DNA from: an uncultured Eubacteriales bacterium
GTDB lineage: Bacteria; Bacillota; Clostridia; Lachnospirales; Anaerotignaceae
NCBI GenBank assembly: GCA_900546215.1
Contig: URCD01000094.1
Coordinates: forward strand, 1-8,646
Length of the DNA stretch: 8,646 nucleotides
Direction of reading: 5' to 3'
A model generated the notes under the pieces. That model did no database searches. It was not told where the DNA came from and was given only the letters and a program-made list of their open reading frames with translations. Shown one piece after another: positions 1-7,443 of this stretch. The translations under genes and the position numbers were made by a program. The stretch's first letter is position 1. Each line of letters begins with the position of its first letter.

Positions 1-369
1 CATAACTGCCATTTCCGCTCTTGTTATCTTATCCTGAGGCCTGTAAAGCTTATTGTCATCTCCTGATATAATTCCATTTGACTCCAATGCGCAGACCGCC
101 TCATAGGACCATCGGTCCGCCCCAATATCGCTGAAAGCAGTTGATGTTGAGTATTCCGTCTCTGTATCCAGCAATCTATAGAATACAGCAGCCGCTTCCT
201 CTCTTGTGATATAGTCCTCCGGTTTCACGCTTCCGTCAGGATACCCGGAAATATAAGCGGTATGCACTCCCCTCTCATAAACGTCTTTCTCTTGGGCATG
301 TACCGTTTGAGGAAATGCTGTCAATATTGTAAGCGCCGTGGCAAGTACGGCATATGTTTTCTTATTCAA
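1..369 (-). CDS. Secreted SLH-domain protein, N-terminal part (runs off left edge)
   Basis: The first 123 codons of a larger protein; the 3' end lies beyond base 1. Residues 1-25 form a signal peptide: MNKK, a hydrophobic run (about 6-20), then a likely cleavage site VHA|Q. Residues about 34-67 match the C-terminal part of an S-layer homology motif (ISGYPDGS, then ITREEAAAVFYRL). Residues about 79-123 match a fuller second motif (FSDI, W87, the AL..NGIISG segment, ITRAEMAVM). SLH domains bind secondary cell-wall polymer and hold proteins on the Gram-positive surface, so this is probably a surface-anchored protein; its effector part is not visible. The start is TTG: an in-frame TAA immediately precedes it, no in-frame ATG lies nearby, and AAAGGA lies 11 nt upstream. 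It lies 98 nt after the recombinase gene with no clear terminator between, so co-transcription is possible. Confidence 0.85.
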   Translation of the reverse strand, partial: MNKKTYAVLATALTILTAFPQTVHAQEKDVYERGVHTAYISGYPDGSVKPEDYITREEAAAVFYRLLDTETEYSTSTAFSDIGADRWSYEAVCALESNGIISGDDNKLYRPQDKITRAEMAVM

Positions 370-382
370 TTAATTTCACATC

Positions 383-439
383 CTTTTGAAAGTATTCAGA
401 AATATTATTCCACAGCAGGAATATAATTACATTCAAAAG
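383..439 (-). promoter_or_regulatory. Imperfect hairpin covering the SLH gene's ribosome site
   Basis: The outer arms CTTTTGAA (383-390) and TTCAAAAG (432-439) are exact inverted repeats of 8 bp. Inner arms 401-411 and 418-428 pair over 9 of 11 positions around a 6-nt loop. In the minus-strand RNA the 3' outer arm includes most of the AAAGGA ribosome site of the SLH gene, so folding could hide it. No U-tract follows, so it is not an ordinary terminator. Regulation is inference only; AT-rich arms like these can arise by chance. Confidence 0.3.
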
Positions 440-441
440 AG

Positions 442-1095
442 ATGTACAAATTATTATAAAACCAGCCTTAATTCGCCATTTTGCTGTTCCAGTACAGGAA
501 TGTGCTTTGTGCTATGCCCATTTCTCTCGCCGCATTTCTTGAGCTGATTTCGCCTCTGAGAAATCTTTCTCTTATCTCCATAAAATTTACTGGTTTTTCA
601 CGCGAGGGCCTGCCAAAGCGCACTCCTCTTTTTCTGGCGGCCTCAATTCCTTCAAGCTGTCTCTGTCGTATATTTTCTCTTTCTGTTTGTGCAACATAGG
701 ATAATATCTGTAAAACCAGGTCCGCTATAAATGTTCCTGTAAGATTTTCTCCCTTTTCCCTTGTATCCAGCAAAGGCATGTCAAGTATAATTACTTCCGC
801 CTGTTTTTCCTTAGTTATAATTCTCCATTGCTCCAAAATCTCATTGTAGTTTCTTCCTAATCGGTCTATAGACTTTACTACAAGCAAGTCTCCCTTTTTC
901 AGCTTTCTAAGCATCTTTTTATATTCTGGCCTGTCAAAATCTTTCCCGCTTTTCTTATCAATGAAAATATCCCTTGTTTTAAGACCGAATTTTTCCAGTG
1001 CTTCAAGTTGTCTGGCCGCATTCTGATCAGCACTAGATACACGTATATATCCAATTTTCCTTTCAGTCTCCATAATTTTTCCTCCTTTTGTACAT
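442..1095. repeat. 9-bp inverted repeat flanking the serine recombinase gene
   Basis: ATGTACAAA at 442-450, just after the recombinase stop, is the exact inverse of TTTGTACAT at 1087-1095, just before its ribosome site. Each copy contains the palindrome TGTACA. Serine recombinases act at short sites with inverted symmetry, so these could be site halves. A 9-bp match between two AT-rich intergenic stretches can also be chance, and neither copy is part of a recognisable full res or dif-like site. Confidence 0.25.
468..1073 (-). CDS. Serine recombinase, resolvase/invertase family
   Basis: A 201-residue site-specific recombinase of the small serine type (Tn3 resolvase and Hin invertase are about 180-200 residues). 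The catalytic domain begins at YIRVSS; by family alignment S13 is the nucleophile that attaches to DNA and R11 is an active-site arginine. IDRLGR (69-74) supplies the conserved D70, R71 and R74. The long dimerisation helix spans about 131-150 (ERENIRQRQ onward), RFGRP (152-156) is the usual linker into the DNA-binding part, and residues about 170-195 form a helix-turn-helix (AAREMGIAQSTF). All key residues are present, so it should be active. The start is supported by AAAGGAGG 7 nt upstream. No transposase, terminal repeats or cargo genes flank it, so whether it resolves, inverts or is a remnant of a mobile element is unknown. No convincing promoter was found in the 114 nt upstream. Confidence 0.92.
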   Translation of the reverse strand: METERKIGYIRVSSADQNAARQLEALEKFGLKTRDIFIDKKSGKDFDRPEYKKMLRKLKKGDLLVVKSIDRLGRNYNEILEQWRIITKEKQAEVIILDMPLLDTREKGENLTGTFIADLVLQILSYVAQTERENIRQRQLEGIEAARKRGVRFGRPSREKPVNFMEIRERFLRGEISSRNAAREMGIAQSTFLYWNSKMAN

Positions 1096-1187
1096 AACTC
1101 AGAATAAAATTTTCTCGTTATATTTTGAAGGAAAAATCACATAAAGTATATAGATTTGACCCTAGTAATTTATGGCATACTACAGCT

Positions 1188-1242
1188 CAAGAACTAAAAA
1201 AGTCCGCTGAATATGAAACTCAGCGGACTTTTTTAGTTCTTG
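1188..1242 (-). terminator. Strong intrinsic terminator at end of the pst-pho operon
   Basis: A perfect 23-bp inverted repeat (arms 1188-1210 and 1220-1242) surrounds a 9-nt loop (1211-1219). The GC-rich core AGTCCGCTGA pairs with TCAGCGGACT and is followed, on the minus strand, by a run of six T. Because A6 precedes the core it also reads as a terminator from the plus strand. The phoR stop codon TAA (1233-1235) and the last phoR codons lie inside the stem. Confidence 0.93.
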
Positions 1243-2888
1243 TCAAATATAACCGTAAAGGTCGACCCCTCGCCCTCTTTGCTTTCAATTTCAACATGGG
1301 CTTTATGGTAGGCCGCGCCATGCTTTACAATCGACAGCCCCAGTCCGGTTCCCCCAATTTTTCTTGAATGACTTTTATCAACCCGGTAAAATCGCTCAAA
1401 TATTCTGGCATGGTGTTCCTTTGGTATTCCTAAACCTGTATCAGAAACCCTTATAATCGGACATCCGTTTTCTGTGCCTGTAAATACTTTAACTGTTCCT
1501 CCAGACACATTGTATTTAACCCCATTCTCACAAAGATTGTATATTATCTCATCGAGTATAGAATTAATTCCGTTTACAATTGTTTTTTCACCTTTAACAC
1601 TGACTGTCACGTTATTTTTATCGGCAGTCATCTTAAGTCTGGCAGCTATGCTTTTAGCCAGTGCATACAAATCAATCGGCTCTTTATCGGCTGTGACTGA
1701 GTTTTCGTCAAGCTGGGAAAGCTTTATTATATCATTAACCAGATTTATAAGCCTGCCCGACTCGTCATGAATATTTTCGGCAAACCTATTCATATCTTCC
1801 GGTTTAACAATCCCGTTCATCATTATTTCGGATATGCCATAAATTGATGTCAGAGGCGTTTTAAGCTCGTGAGATACATTCGATGTAAACTCGCGCCTAA
1901 GCGCTTCACGCTGTTCCTTTTCTGTTACATCCATGATAAGTATTACCGCGCCTCCCACTGTGTCTCCATCAAACACAGGGTTAACCAACAGCTGGTAAAT
2001 TCTTTTGTTGAAGTCCATGAGACACTCGCTGTGCTTTCCCTTAAGCGCCCCGTCAATTCCGTTTCTAAAGCCCTCCGAACGGTTGAGAGTAAAAACGCTT
2101 TCCCCTATTTTGGCATCCTTTCTGCCCAGCAGCTTCAGCGCACCTTGATTATAAGAAAGAATTTCCGTATTCTTATCTATAATTATTAAGGCTTCTGTCA
2201 TATTCGAGGTTATAGTCATAAACTCTTCCTCATTCTTTTTAAGCGCTTTCATCTGTCTGTCTATAAGAAGGTTCTGCCGGCTTATCTTTTTAAGCAGTGG
2301 CGATATCTCAGGATAGTTTTCGTCAAGATCCGGATTATCAAGGTTCATTTCATTTATTGGCTTAACAATTTTCTTCGAGAGCTTTACAGCCAAAAATACC
2401 GACAGCGCAATAACGATTACAAGCACAAAAAGCATTGGCTCTATCATGGCAGCAAGCAGCGCCGCCAAAGTATATTGGGAGCTGGAAATACGTATTACTG
2501 TACCGTCATCTAAAAGCTCTGCATAATAAACGTTTCTCTCAGCCAGAGTTTTTGAATATCTTTGAGAAGAGCCGCTTCCATTTTCAAACGCTTCTGCGAC
2601 CTCATCTCTTTCGCTATGGTTTTCCAGCCTGTCTGCATTGACGTCTGTATCATAAATTACTGAACCGTCGCTCTCTATCCAAGTAATCCGGCTTTCAACG
2701 TCAACACCCTCCAGGTATTTTTCGCCGTAAAGTTCCACACCCTGTTCGACAAGAGCCGCCTCGCTTTTAAGCTCGCTTAAAAGCTGGCTGTTGAAATATT
2801 CGTAAAGTATTCCCATTATGAATACAAAACAGGCCGCAAAGGTGACAATCGAAACACATATAATACTGCGGAATATTTTCTTTGTCAT
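1233..2888 (-). CDS. phoR: PhoR-type phosphate-sensing histidine kinase
   Basis: A 551-residue membrane sensor kinase, partner of the response regulator encoded 2 nt upstream. Segments in order: membrane helix about 7-29; an extracytoplasmic sensor region about 30-139 (with RITWIESDGSVIYDTD, PAS/Cache-like); membrane helix about 141-168; a short, degenerate HAMP-like stretch (KIVKPINE to about 204); a coiled connector; a PAS domain about 220-320; the HisKA dimerisation helix with H340 in SHELKTP as phospho-acceptor; and the catalytic ATPase domain with N box (NLCENGVKYN, N455), G1 box DTGLGIP (483-489), F box FERFYR and G2 box GGTGLGLSI (512-520). In the Pho system it phosphorylates PhoB when phosphate is low, under control of PhoU and the Pst transporter. 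The ribosome site AGGAGG lies inside the end of phoB, so translation is probably coupled. The 3' end merges into the operon terminator. Confidence 0.93.
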   Translation of the reverse strand: MTKKIFRSIICVSIVTFAACFVFIMGILYEYFNSQLLSELKSEAALVEQGVELYGEKYLEGVDVESRITWIESDGSVIYDTDVNADRLENHSERDEVAEAFENGSGSSQRYSKTLAERNVYYAELLDDGTVIRISSSQYTLAALLAAMIEPMLFVLVIVIALSVFLAVKLSKKIVKPINEMNLDNPDLDENYPEISPLLKKISRQNLLIDRQMKALKKNEEEFMTITSNMTEALIIIDKNTEILSYNQGALKLLGRKDAKIGESVFTLNRSEGFRNGIDGALKGKHSECLMDFNKRIYQLLVNPVFDGDTVGGAVILIMDVTEKEQREALRREFTSNVSHELKTPLTSIYGISEIMMNGIVKPEDMNRFAENIHDESGRLINLVNDIIKLSQLDENSVTADKEPIDLYALAKSIAARLKMTADKNNVTVSVKGEKTIVNGINSILDEIIYNLCENGVKYNVSGGTVKVFTGTENGCPIIRVSDTGLGIPKEHHARIFERFYRVDKSHSRKIGGTGLGLSIVKHGAAYHKAHVEIESKEGEGSTFTVIFDKN

Positions 2889-2890
2889 TA

Positions 2891-3559
2891 TCAGCCTCCT
2901 ATTTTATACCCTATTCCGCGCACAGTTTCTATAAGCGAACCGCATTCTCCAAGCTTAGTGCGCAAAGTTCTTATATGAACGTCAACGGTTCTGTTTTCTC
3001 CATCAAATTCAAAGCCCCAAATCCGCTGTAAAATCTGGTCTCTGTTAAATACTGTTCCTTTGTTTGATATTAAAAGGCAGAGCAATTCAAACTCCTTATA
3101 TGTAAGCACGACATCTGTGCCGTTAGCTCTTACAATATGCTTGGAAGGGCACACATATAACCCTCCAACTGTGTAATCGTCTTTTTTTGCTTCACTTCCG
3201 GTTCTTCTCATAAGCGCCTTAATACGTGAAATGAGCTCCATCATTCCAAATGGCTTAGCCACATAATCGTCGGCGCCCGAGTCAAGACCGATTACCTTGT
3301 CATACTCGGAGTCCTTGGCAGTCAGCATTATAACGGGAAGCTTTCTTGTCTCACTGCGGTTCCTGAGCTTCTTTAAAACCTCAAGGCCATCCTCCTCAGG
3401 AAGCATTACGTCAAGGATTATAAGCTTGGGTATTTCCTCCTCAATTCCCTTCCAAAAATCTGACGGTTTCTCATAGCCTTTAGATTCAAGCCCCGAATTA
3501 TTAAGCGCATATTCTACAAAGTTGCGTATACTTTCATCATCCTCGAGCAAATATATCAT
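2891..3559 (-). CDS. phoB: PhoB/PhoP-type phosphate response regulator
   Basis: A 222-residue OmpR-family transcription factor (called PhoP in Bacillus). The receiver domain (1-118) has the acidic pocket D7/D8, phospho-acceptor D50 in LILDVMLP, the switch residue T80 and K102 in AKPF. The winged-helix DNA-binding domain (about 130-222) contains the expected recognition helix, NRTVDVHIRTLRTKLG (189-204), and ends with the usual RGIGYKI. When phosphorylated by PhoR it should bind direct repeats like the TTTAACA pair upstream of pstS and activate the operon, including its own gene. It starts 25 nt after the HD gene with an AGGAAGGG-type ribosome site; there is no room for a separate promoter in that gap, though one inside the HD gene cannot be excluded. 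The operon context separates it from other OmpR-family regulators. Confidence 0.92.
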   Translation of the reverse strand: MIYLLEDDESIRNFVEYALNNSGLESKGYEKPSDFWKGIEEEIPKLIILDVMLPEEDGLEVLKKLRNRSETRKLPVIMLTAKDSEYDKVIGLDSGADDYVAKPFGMMELISRIKALMRRTGSEAKKDDYTVGGLYVCPSKHIVRANGTDVVLTYKEFELLCLLISNKGTVFNRDQILQRIWGFEFDGENRTVDVHIRTLRTKLGECGSLIETVRGIGYKIGG

Positions 3560-3584
3560 TTACTATCCCTTCCTATATGTCATA

Positions 3585-4244
3585 TCAAATGAGAGGCTGG
3601 TCGTTTATAATAAGCTTAAATTGCAGTCCAAGCTTTTGGGCAGCCTTTCTGCAAAGTATCATTCGTCCTAAAAATATCTCAAAATAATCCATTACAGAGC
3701 CGTAGTTTGTATCAATAGACAACACAAGCGTTATGCATGTGTGTTCATCATTAATAACAAGACGGCTCTTTTCTACAGAGTAGTTTACCCTGTCATGTAT
3801 ATCAAAGGTAGTGATATCATTGTTTCGTACTCTTGAACGCCTTACGTCTGATTTATCGGCAAGTATAAGCGCGGCCGCAACAGCGTTCACCGGCACTCCG
3901 TTTCCCTCGTCGTGATTTCCTATAGCAGTTGTAATTGTAGCTATATCCTCCGCGTCCGCCTCCAAATTTGTAAGCAGACGAAAGGCCATTACAGCTCCGC
4001 TTTGGGAATGGTCAACACGGTTTACAAGGTTTCCTATATCGTGCAGATAGGCCGCAATTTTTACAAGCTCAATATCATGCTCCCCATATCCCATTGTTTT
4101 TAAAATATACTCGGCTGTATTTGCCACATTAACGACATGCGCAAAGGAGTGCTCTGTAAAGCCTAGCGCCCGTAATGATTCATCGGCCTTTCTGATATAT
4201 GTATTTATGGCCGGGTTTTTCTTAATTTCTTCATATGATACCAC
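3585..4244 (-). CDS. HD-domain phosphohydrolase in the phosphate operon, substrate unknown
   Basis: A 219-residue soluble protein with a complete HD-superfamily metal site: H36 (FAHVVNV), H68-D69 (YLHDIGN), H79 (DHSQSG), N110-H111 (IGNHDEG) and D130 (LADKSD). HD proteins use bound metal ions to hydrolyse phosphate esters such as nucleotides, cyclic dinucleotides or (p)ppGpp. None of the signatures of a specific subfamily (HD-GYP, RelA/SpoT, dGTPase) is evident, so I do not assign a substrate. The strongly patterned DKSDVRRSRVRNNDITTFDIHDRVNY region (130-154) and a C-terminal alpha/beta tail (about 168-219) look like a conserved family of its own. The start is GTG, with GAGGTG placed about 7 nt upstream. 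It lies 11 nt after phoU and 25 nt before phoB, so it is probably co-expressed with the Pho system and may act in phosphate signalling or salvage (inference). Confidence 0.88.
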   Translation of the reverse strand: MVSYEEIKKNPAINTYIRKADESLRALGFTEHSFAHVVNVANTAEYILKTMGYGEHDIELVKIAAYLHDIGNLVNRVDHSQSGAVMAFRLLTNLEADAEDIATITTAIGNHDEGNGVPVNAVAAALILADKSDVRRSRVRNNDITTFDIHDRVNYSVEKSRLVINDEHTCITLVLSIDTNYGSVMDYFEIFLGRMILCRKAAQKLGLQFKLIINDQPLI

Positions 4245-4255
4245 TGTAATTCACC

Positions 4256-4903
4256 TCAATTATTCTTGCTGCGTGTACCTGTTATTGAAAATTCTACCCA
4301 CTCAGCTATATTTGTAGCATGGTCGCCAATACGCTCAAGGTATTTGGCAATCATAAGCAGGTCAATGGAGTACTCGCCCTTTGTACTGTCTTTGGATATC
4401 ATATCGATTACCTCTGTTTTCATAGTGGCAAACCACTTATCAACAACATCATCGTATGCAATTACCTTTCTAGCCAGCTCTAAATCCTTTTTAACAAAGG
4501 AGTCTACGCTGTCCGTAACCATTTTAACGGCTTCCTTAGCCATTTTTTTAATATCCTCATTAATTCCCGGTCCGCCTGTTATGATAAAGCGTGAAATTTC
4601 AGCTATGTCAGAGGCCTGATCTCCTACCCTTTCCATATCAGTAATCATTTTGAGCGCTGAAGAAATAACTCTCAGGTCTGTAGCTACCGGCTGCTGCTGC
4701 AAAAGAAGCTTCATGCACAGTCTTTCAATATCGCTTTCCTTCTGGTCTATTTCACTGTCAGCCTCGAACACCTTATCAAGCATTGCCGGGTCATTTTTCT
4801 CAAGGGCGCATATAGCCGCCGTAACAGCCTCCTCGCAAAGGGCACCCATTTTAATTAATTCTATATGCAGTGTTTCAAGCTGCTCGTCGAATTTGTTTCT
4901 CAT
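4256..4903 (-). CDS. phoU: PhoU, negative regulator of the Pho system
   Basis: A 215-residue, all-helical protein of normal PhoU length, built of two similar three-helix bundles. Each bundle carries the family's metal-binding signature: ERVGDQASDIAE at 91-102 and ERIGDHATNIAE at 190-201. PhoU sits at the membrane with PstB and PhoR and, in well-studied bacteria, keeps the kinase in its phosphatase state and limits Pst uptake when phosphate is plentiful. The ATG overlaps the pstB stop by one base (TAATG), and its ribosome site GGGAGG lies within the last pstB codons, so the two are translationally coupled. The place directly after pstB matches the classical pstSCAB-phoU order. Confidence 0.97.
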   Translation of the reverse strand: MRNKFDEQLETLHIELIKMGALCEEAVTAAICALEKNDPAMLDKVFEADSEIDQKESDIERLCMKLLLQQQPVATDLRVISSALKMITDMERVGDQASDIAEISRFIITGGPGINEDIKKMAKEAVKMVTDSVDSFVKKDLELARKVIAYDDVVDKWFATMKTEVIDMISKDSTKGEYSIDLLMIAKYLERIGDHATNIAEWVEFSITGTRSKNN

Positions 4904-5652
4904 TAACCGAACCTCCCTGTTATATAGTCTTCCGTTCTCTTGTCCCTTGGCATTGAGAACAGTGTTTCAGTGTCATTGAACTCAATTATCTCGCCAAGCA
5001 GAAAAAACGCGGTTTTATCAGAAATTCTGGCTGCATGCTGCATGTTGTGTGTTACCATGACAATAGTATACTTATTTTTAAGTTCCAGTGCAAGGTCTTC
5101 AATCTTTGACGTTGAAATAGGGTCAAGGGCGCTTGTAGCCTCGTCCATCAAAAGCACCTCCGGCTCAACAGCGAGAGCCCTTGCTATGCAGAGTCTTTGC
5201 TGCTGTCCTCCCGACATTTCCATAGCGCTTTTTTTAAGCCTGTCTTTGACATCGTCCCAAAGAGCCGCATCCTTCAGAGATTTTTCGACTATATCGTCAA
5301 GCTTTACCTTTGAATGTATTCCATGGGTTCTTGGTCCATATGCTATGTTATCATAAATACTCATAGGAAACGGATTTGGTTTTTGAAATACCATTCCAAC
5401 TCTTTTTCTCAGAAGATTTACATCCATTCCCCTATACATATCCTCGCCGTCAAGCAGCAGCTCTCCTGTTATTTTACAGCCCTCTATAAGGTCATTCATT
5501 CTGTTTAAAGACCTTAAAACCGTTGATTTTCCACAGCCTGAGGGGCCAATGAAGGCAGTTATTTCATTTTGGGGCACTTTAAGGTCTATCCCTTTAATTG
5601 CATGGAAATCGTTGTAATATAAGTCCATATTTTTAATTTCAATTTTACTCAT
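4903..5652 (-). CDS. pstB: PstB, ATPase of the phosphate ABC importer
   Basis: A 249-residue ABC ATPase, full length for PstB. It shows the Walker A loop GPSGCGKST (36-44), Q-loop Q90 followed by the PstB-typical [12 protein letters not shown] stretch, the signature MSGGQQQR (146-153), Walker B VLLMDE (166-171) with catalytic E171, and the H-loop H202 in [12 protein letters not shown] and the C-terminal EDYITGRFG are also typical of PstB rather than other importer ATPases. A dimer of PstB drives phosphate import through PstC/PstA on the cytoplasmic face. It begins 11 nt after pstA with ribosome site GGAGGA, and overlaps phoU by one base at its end. Confidence 0.98.
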   Translation of the reverse strand: MSKIEIKNMDLYYNDFHAIKGIDLKVPQNEITAFIGPSGCGKSTVLRSLNRMNDLIEGCKITGELLLDGEDMYRGMDVNLLRKRVGMVFQKPNPFPMSIYDNIAYGPRTHGIHSKVKLDDIVEKSLKDAALWDDVKDRLKKSAMEMSGGQQQRLCIARALAVEPEVLLMDEATSALDPISTSKIEDLALELKNKYTIVMVTHNMQHAARISDKTAFFLLGEIIEFNDTETLFSMPRDKRTEDYITGRFG

Positions 5653-5663
5653 GTTGTCCTCCG

Positions 5664-6503
5664 TCAGTTCTTTGTAAGTTTCTTAGCGAAGAAACTGGAC
5701 AGTGCGTTTATTATGATTACCATTACAAGTAATATTACGGCCGTTGCATAGGCCTGGTCTGTATATAGCCCCTCAGAAAGAAGGCAGTACATATGAACCG
5801 CTAGGGTTCTTGTAGAAGAGAATATATTTTCTGGAACAGCGGCCGTTGTACCCGCTGTAAATATAAGCGCCGCCGTTTCTCCAACTATTCGTCCTATGGC
5901 AAGTATTACTCCCGAGAGTATGCCCGGCATAGCCGCCGGAAGTACTATCCTGAATATTGTCCTGAGCTTTCCTGCGCCGAGTCCAAAGCTGCCTTCCCGG
6001 TAGGAGTCAGGCACAGAAAGTATCGCTTCCTCTGTTGTACGCATTATAACCGGAAGCACCATTATTGCAAGCGTAATAGAGCCCGCGATAAACGAATATT
6101 CCCATTTCAGCGCGATAACGAAGGCCAAAAAACCGAAGAGACCGTATACAATTGAAGGTATTCCAGATAGTGTTTCTACTGTAAGACGGATTATATGTAC
6201 AAGCTTTGAACCCTTTTTCGCGTACTCTGCAAGATAAACTGCTGAGAATACGCCAACAGGAACAGCAATGAGAAGTGTAAATGCTGTCATCAGCAGCGTA
6301 TTTATAATGGCCGGCATCATTGATACGTTCTTAGAGGTGTATTCCCATGCAAACAATTCTGGCTTAATATTGGGTATGCCCTTAACAAGTATATACCCCA
6401 CTATAAATATCATAATTCCGACTGTGATTAATGTAGCCAGCATAATAAGCAGGTATACAGCAAAGGAACCGGGATGCCGTAAGTAATCTTTATATTTCTG
6501 CAT
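5664..6503 (-). CDS. pstA: PstA, permease subunit of the phosphate ABC importer
   Basis: A 279-residue inner-membrane permease with about six membrane helices (near 15-41, 64-92, 108-133, 138-158, 195-218 and 253-272). The cytoplasmic coupling segment that contacts PstB is at about 170-200 ([20 protein letters not shown], then G194), and [11 protein letters not shown] (114-124) and [15 protein letters not shown] (204-218) are hallmarks of Pst permeases. It resembles PstA rather than PstC by its place second in the pair and by the short first periplasmic loop. The start codon overlaps the pstC stop (TAATG); AAAGGAGG sits 8 nt upstream. Confidence 0.96.
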   Translation of the reverse strand: MQKYKDYLRHPGSFAVYLLIMLATLITVGIMIFIVGYILVKGIPNIKPELFAWEYTSKNVSMMPAIINTLLMTAFTLLIAVPVGVFSAVYLAEYAKKGSKLVHIIRLTVETLSGIPSIVYGLFGFLAFVIALKWEYSFIAGSITLAIMVLPVIMRTTEEAILSVPDSYREGSFGLGAGKLRTIFRIVLPAAMPGILSGVILAIGRIVGETAALIFTAGTTAAVPENIFSSTRTLAVHMYCLLSEGLYTDQAYATAVILLVMVIIINALSSFFAKKLTKN

Positions 6504-7351
6504 TATCCGTTCCTCCTTTTAATAAGCGAAAAGCATAAATTAATGATAAGTATAAATACGAAAAGTACCACAGCCGTAGCTATAAGCGCTTCCCTGTGCA
6601 GATCGGCAGCATATGACATTTCAATAACAATATTTGCGGTAAGCGTTCTTACTCCTGACAATATGCTCTCGGGAAGCATAGCCTGATTTCCCGCCACCAT
6701 GATTACAGCCATTGTTTCCCCTATGGCGCGTCCTACGCCAAGAATAACTCCGCTTGTCACTCCTGATTTCGCGGCTACCATTACTGAACGGAATATTGTT
6801 CTTTCCTTTGTGGCGCCCAGCGCCAAGGAGCCTTCATAATATGCCTCCGGAACAGCTCTCAGCGATGATTCTGTAACTTCTATTATCGTAGGCAGTATCA
6901 TTATGCCTAGGAGTATGGAAGCCGTTAAAATCCCCTTTCCTCCCGTGTCCGGAAACAAACGCTGCATTGCCGGTACAATAAGAACCAGTCCGAAAAAGCC
7001 GTATACTATTGACGGAATACCTGCAAGCAGGTCCACCGCAGGTTTCAGAAGCGAATAAAGCCCTTTAGGACAGTAGTGTGAAAGAAACACCGCACATAAT
7101 ATACCTATAGGCACACCAAATATTATGGCACCGGCCGTAACATAGATGCTTCCTATAATCATCGGGAATATACCGAATAAATTTTGTCCGGGTCTCCATT
7201 CGGTACCAAGAAGAAAATTACCAAAGCCAATTTCCTTCATTGCCGGAAATCCATTTATAAACATAAATATGCATATGGCGGCAACAGCTACAATTGAAAC
7301 ACAGGCGCAGAGCAGAAATACTATTTTCATTATTATTTCTCTTGCTCTCAT
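6503..7351 (-). CDS. pstC: PstC, permease subunit of the phosphate ABC importer
   Basis: A 282-residue permease that pairs with PstA to form the phosphate channel. About six membrane helices are visible (near 8-33, 62-90, 104-127, 141-160, 199-220 and 256-277). The first outer loop carries the PstC-type EWRPGQNLFGIFPMIIGS pattern (51-68). [11 protein letters not shown] (111-121) and the coupling segment EGSLALGATKERTIFRS (173-189) are family signatures, as is GRAIGETMAVIMVAGN (207-222). The start is supported by AGGAGG 5 nt upstream at 7357-7362. It follows pstS after a 114-nt gap that contains a terminator-like hairpin, so its message level is probably below that of pstS. Confidence 0.97.
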   Translation of the reverse strand: MRAREIIMKIVFLLCACVSIVAVAAICIFMFINGFPAMKEIGFGNFLLGTEWRPGQNLFGIFPMIIGSIYVTAGAIIFGVPIGILCAVFLSHYCPKGLYSLLKPAVDLLAGIPSIVYGFFGLVLIVPAMQRLFPDTGGKGILTASILLGIMILPTIIEVTESSLRAVPEAYYEGSLALGATKERTIFRSVMVAAKSGVTSGVILGVGRAIGETMAVIMVAGNQAMLPESILSGVRTLTANIVIEMSYAADLHREALIATAVVLFVFILIINLCFSLIKRRNG

Positions 7352-7400
7352 AAAAACCTCCTAATTCACTAAACATTTTGTGGTGAAACAGCTCATTTTG

Positions 7401-7437
7401 CAAATTAAACCGCCAGCTTTGCAGGCGGTTTAATTTG
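7401..7437 (-). terminator. Hairpin between pstS and pstC, probable leaky terminator
   Basis: Perfect 14-bp arms (7401-7414 and 7424-7437) surround a 9-nt loop. In minus-strand RNA the GC core ACCGCC/GGCGGU is followed by UUUAAUUU, a weak U-tract. A hairpin after the binding-protein gene is common in ABC importer operons: it stops part of the transcripts and protects the pstS message from 3' decay, giving an excess of PstS over the permease. Complete termination is unlikely because the downstream genes have no obvious promoter of their own. Confidence 0.8.
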
Positions 7438-7443
7438 TTAATA

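Noticed and set aside
442..1095. Complete transposon or insertion sequence around the recombinase
   Set aside because: No transposase, no long terminal repeats and no target-site duplication; only 9-bp inverted repeats are present.
1125..1367. Plus-strand open frame of 80 codons with TTG start
   Set aside because: It runs through the terminator stem and then antisense to phoR, its later part has no protein-like character, and the sense frame has full kinase motifs.
4940..5356. Plus-strand open frame of 138 codons
   Set aside because: Antisense to pstB, whose Walker A, signature and Walker B motifs leave no doubt.
7360..7400. Possible 11-codon leader peptide before pstC (starts MSCFTTK)
   Set aside because: No ribosome site precedes it, and such short frames are expected by chance.
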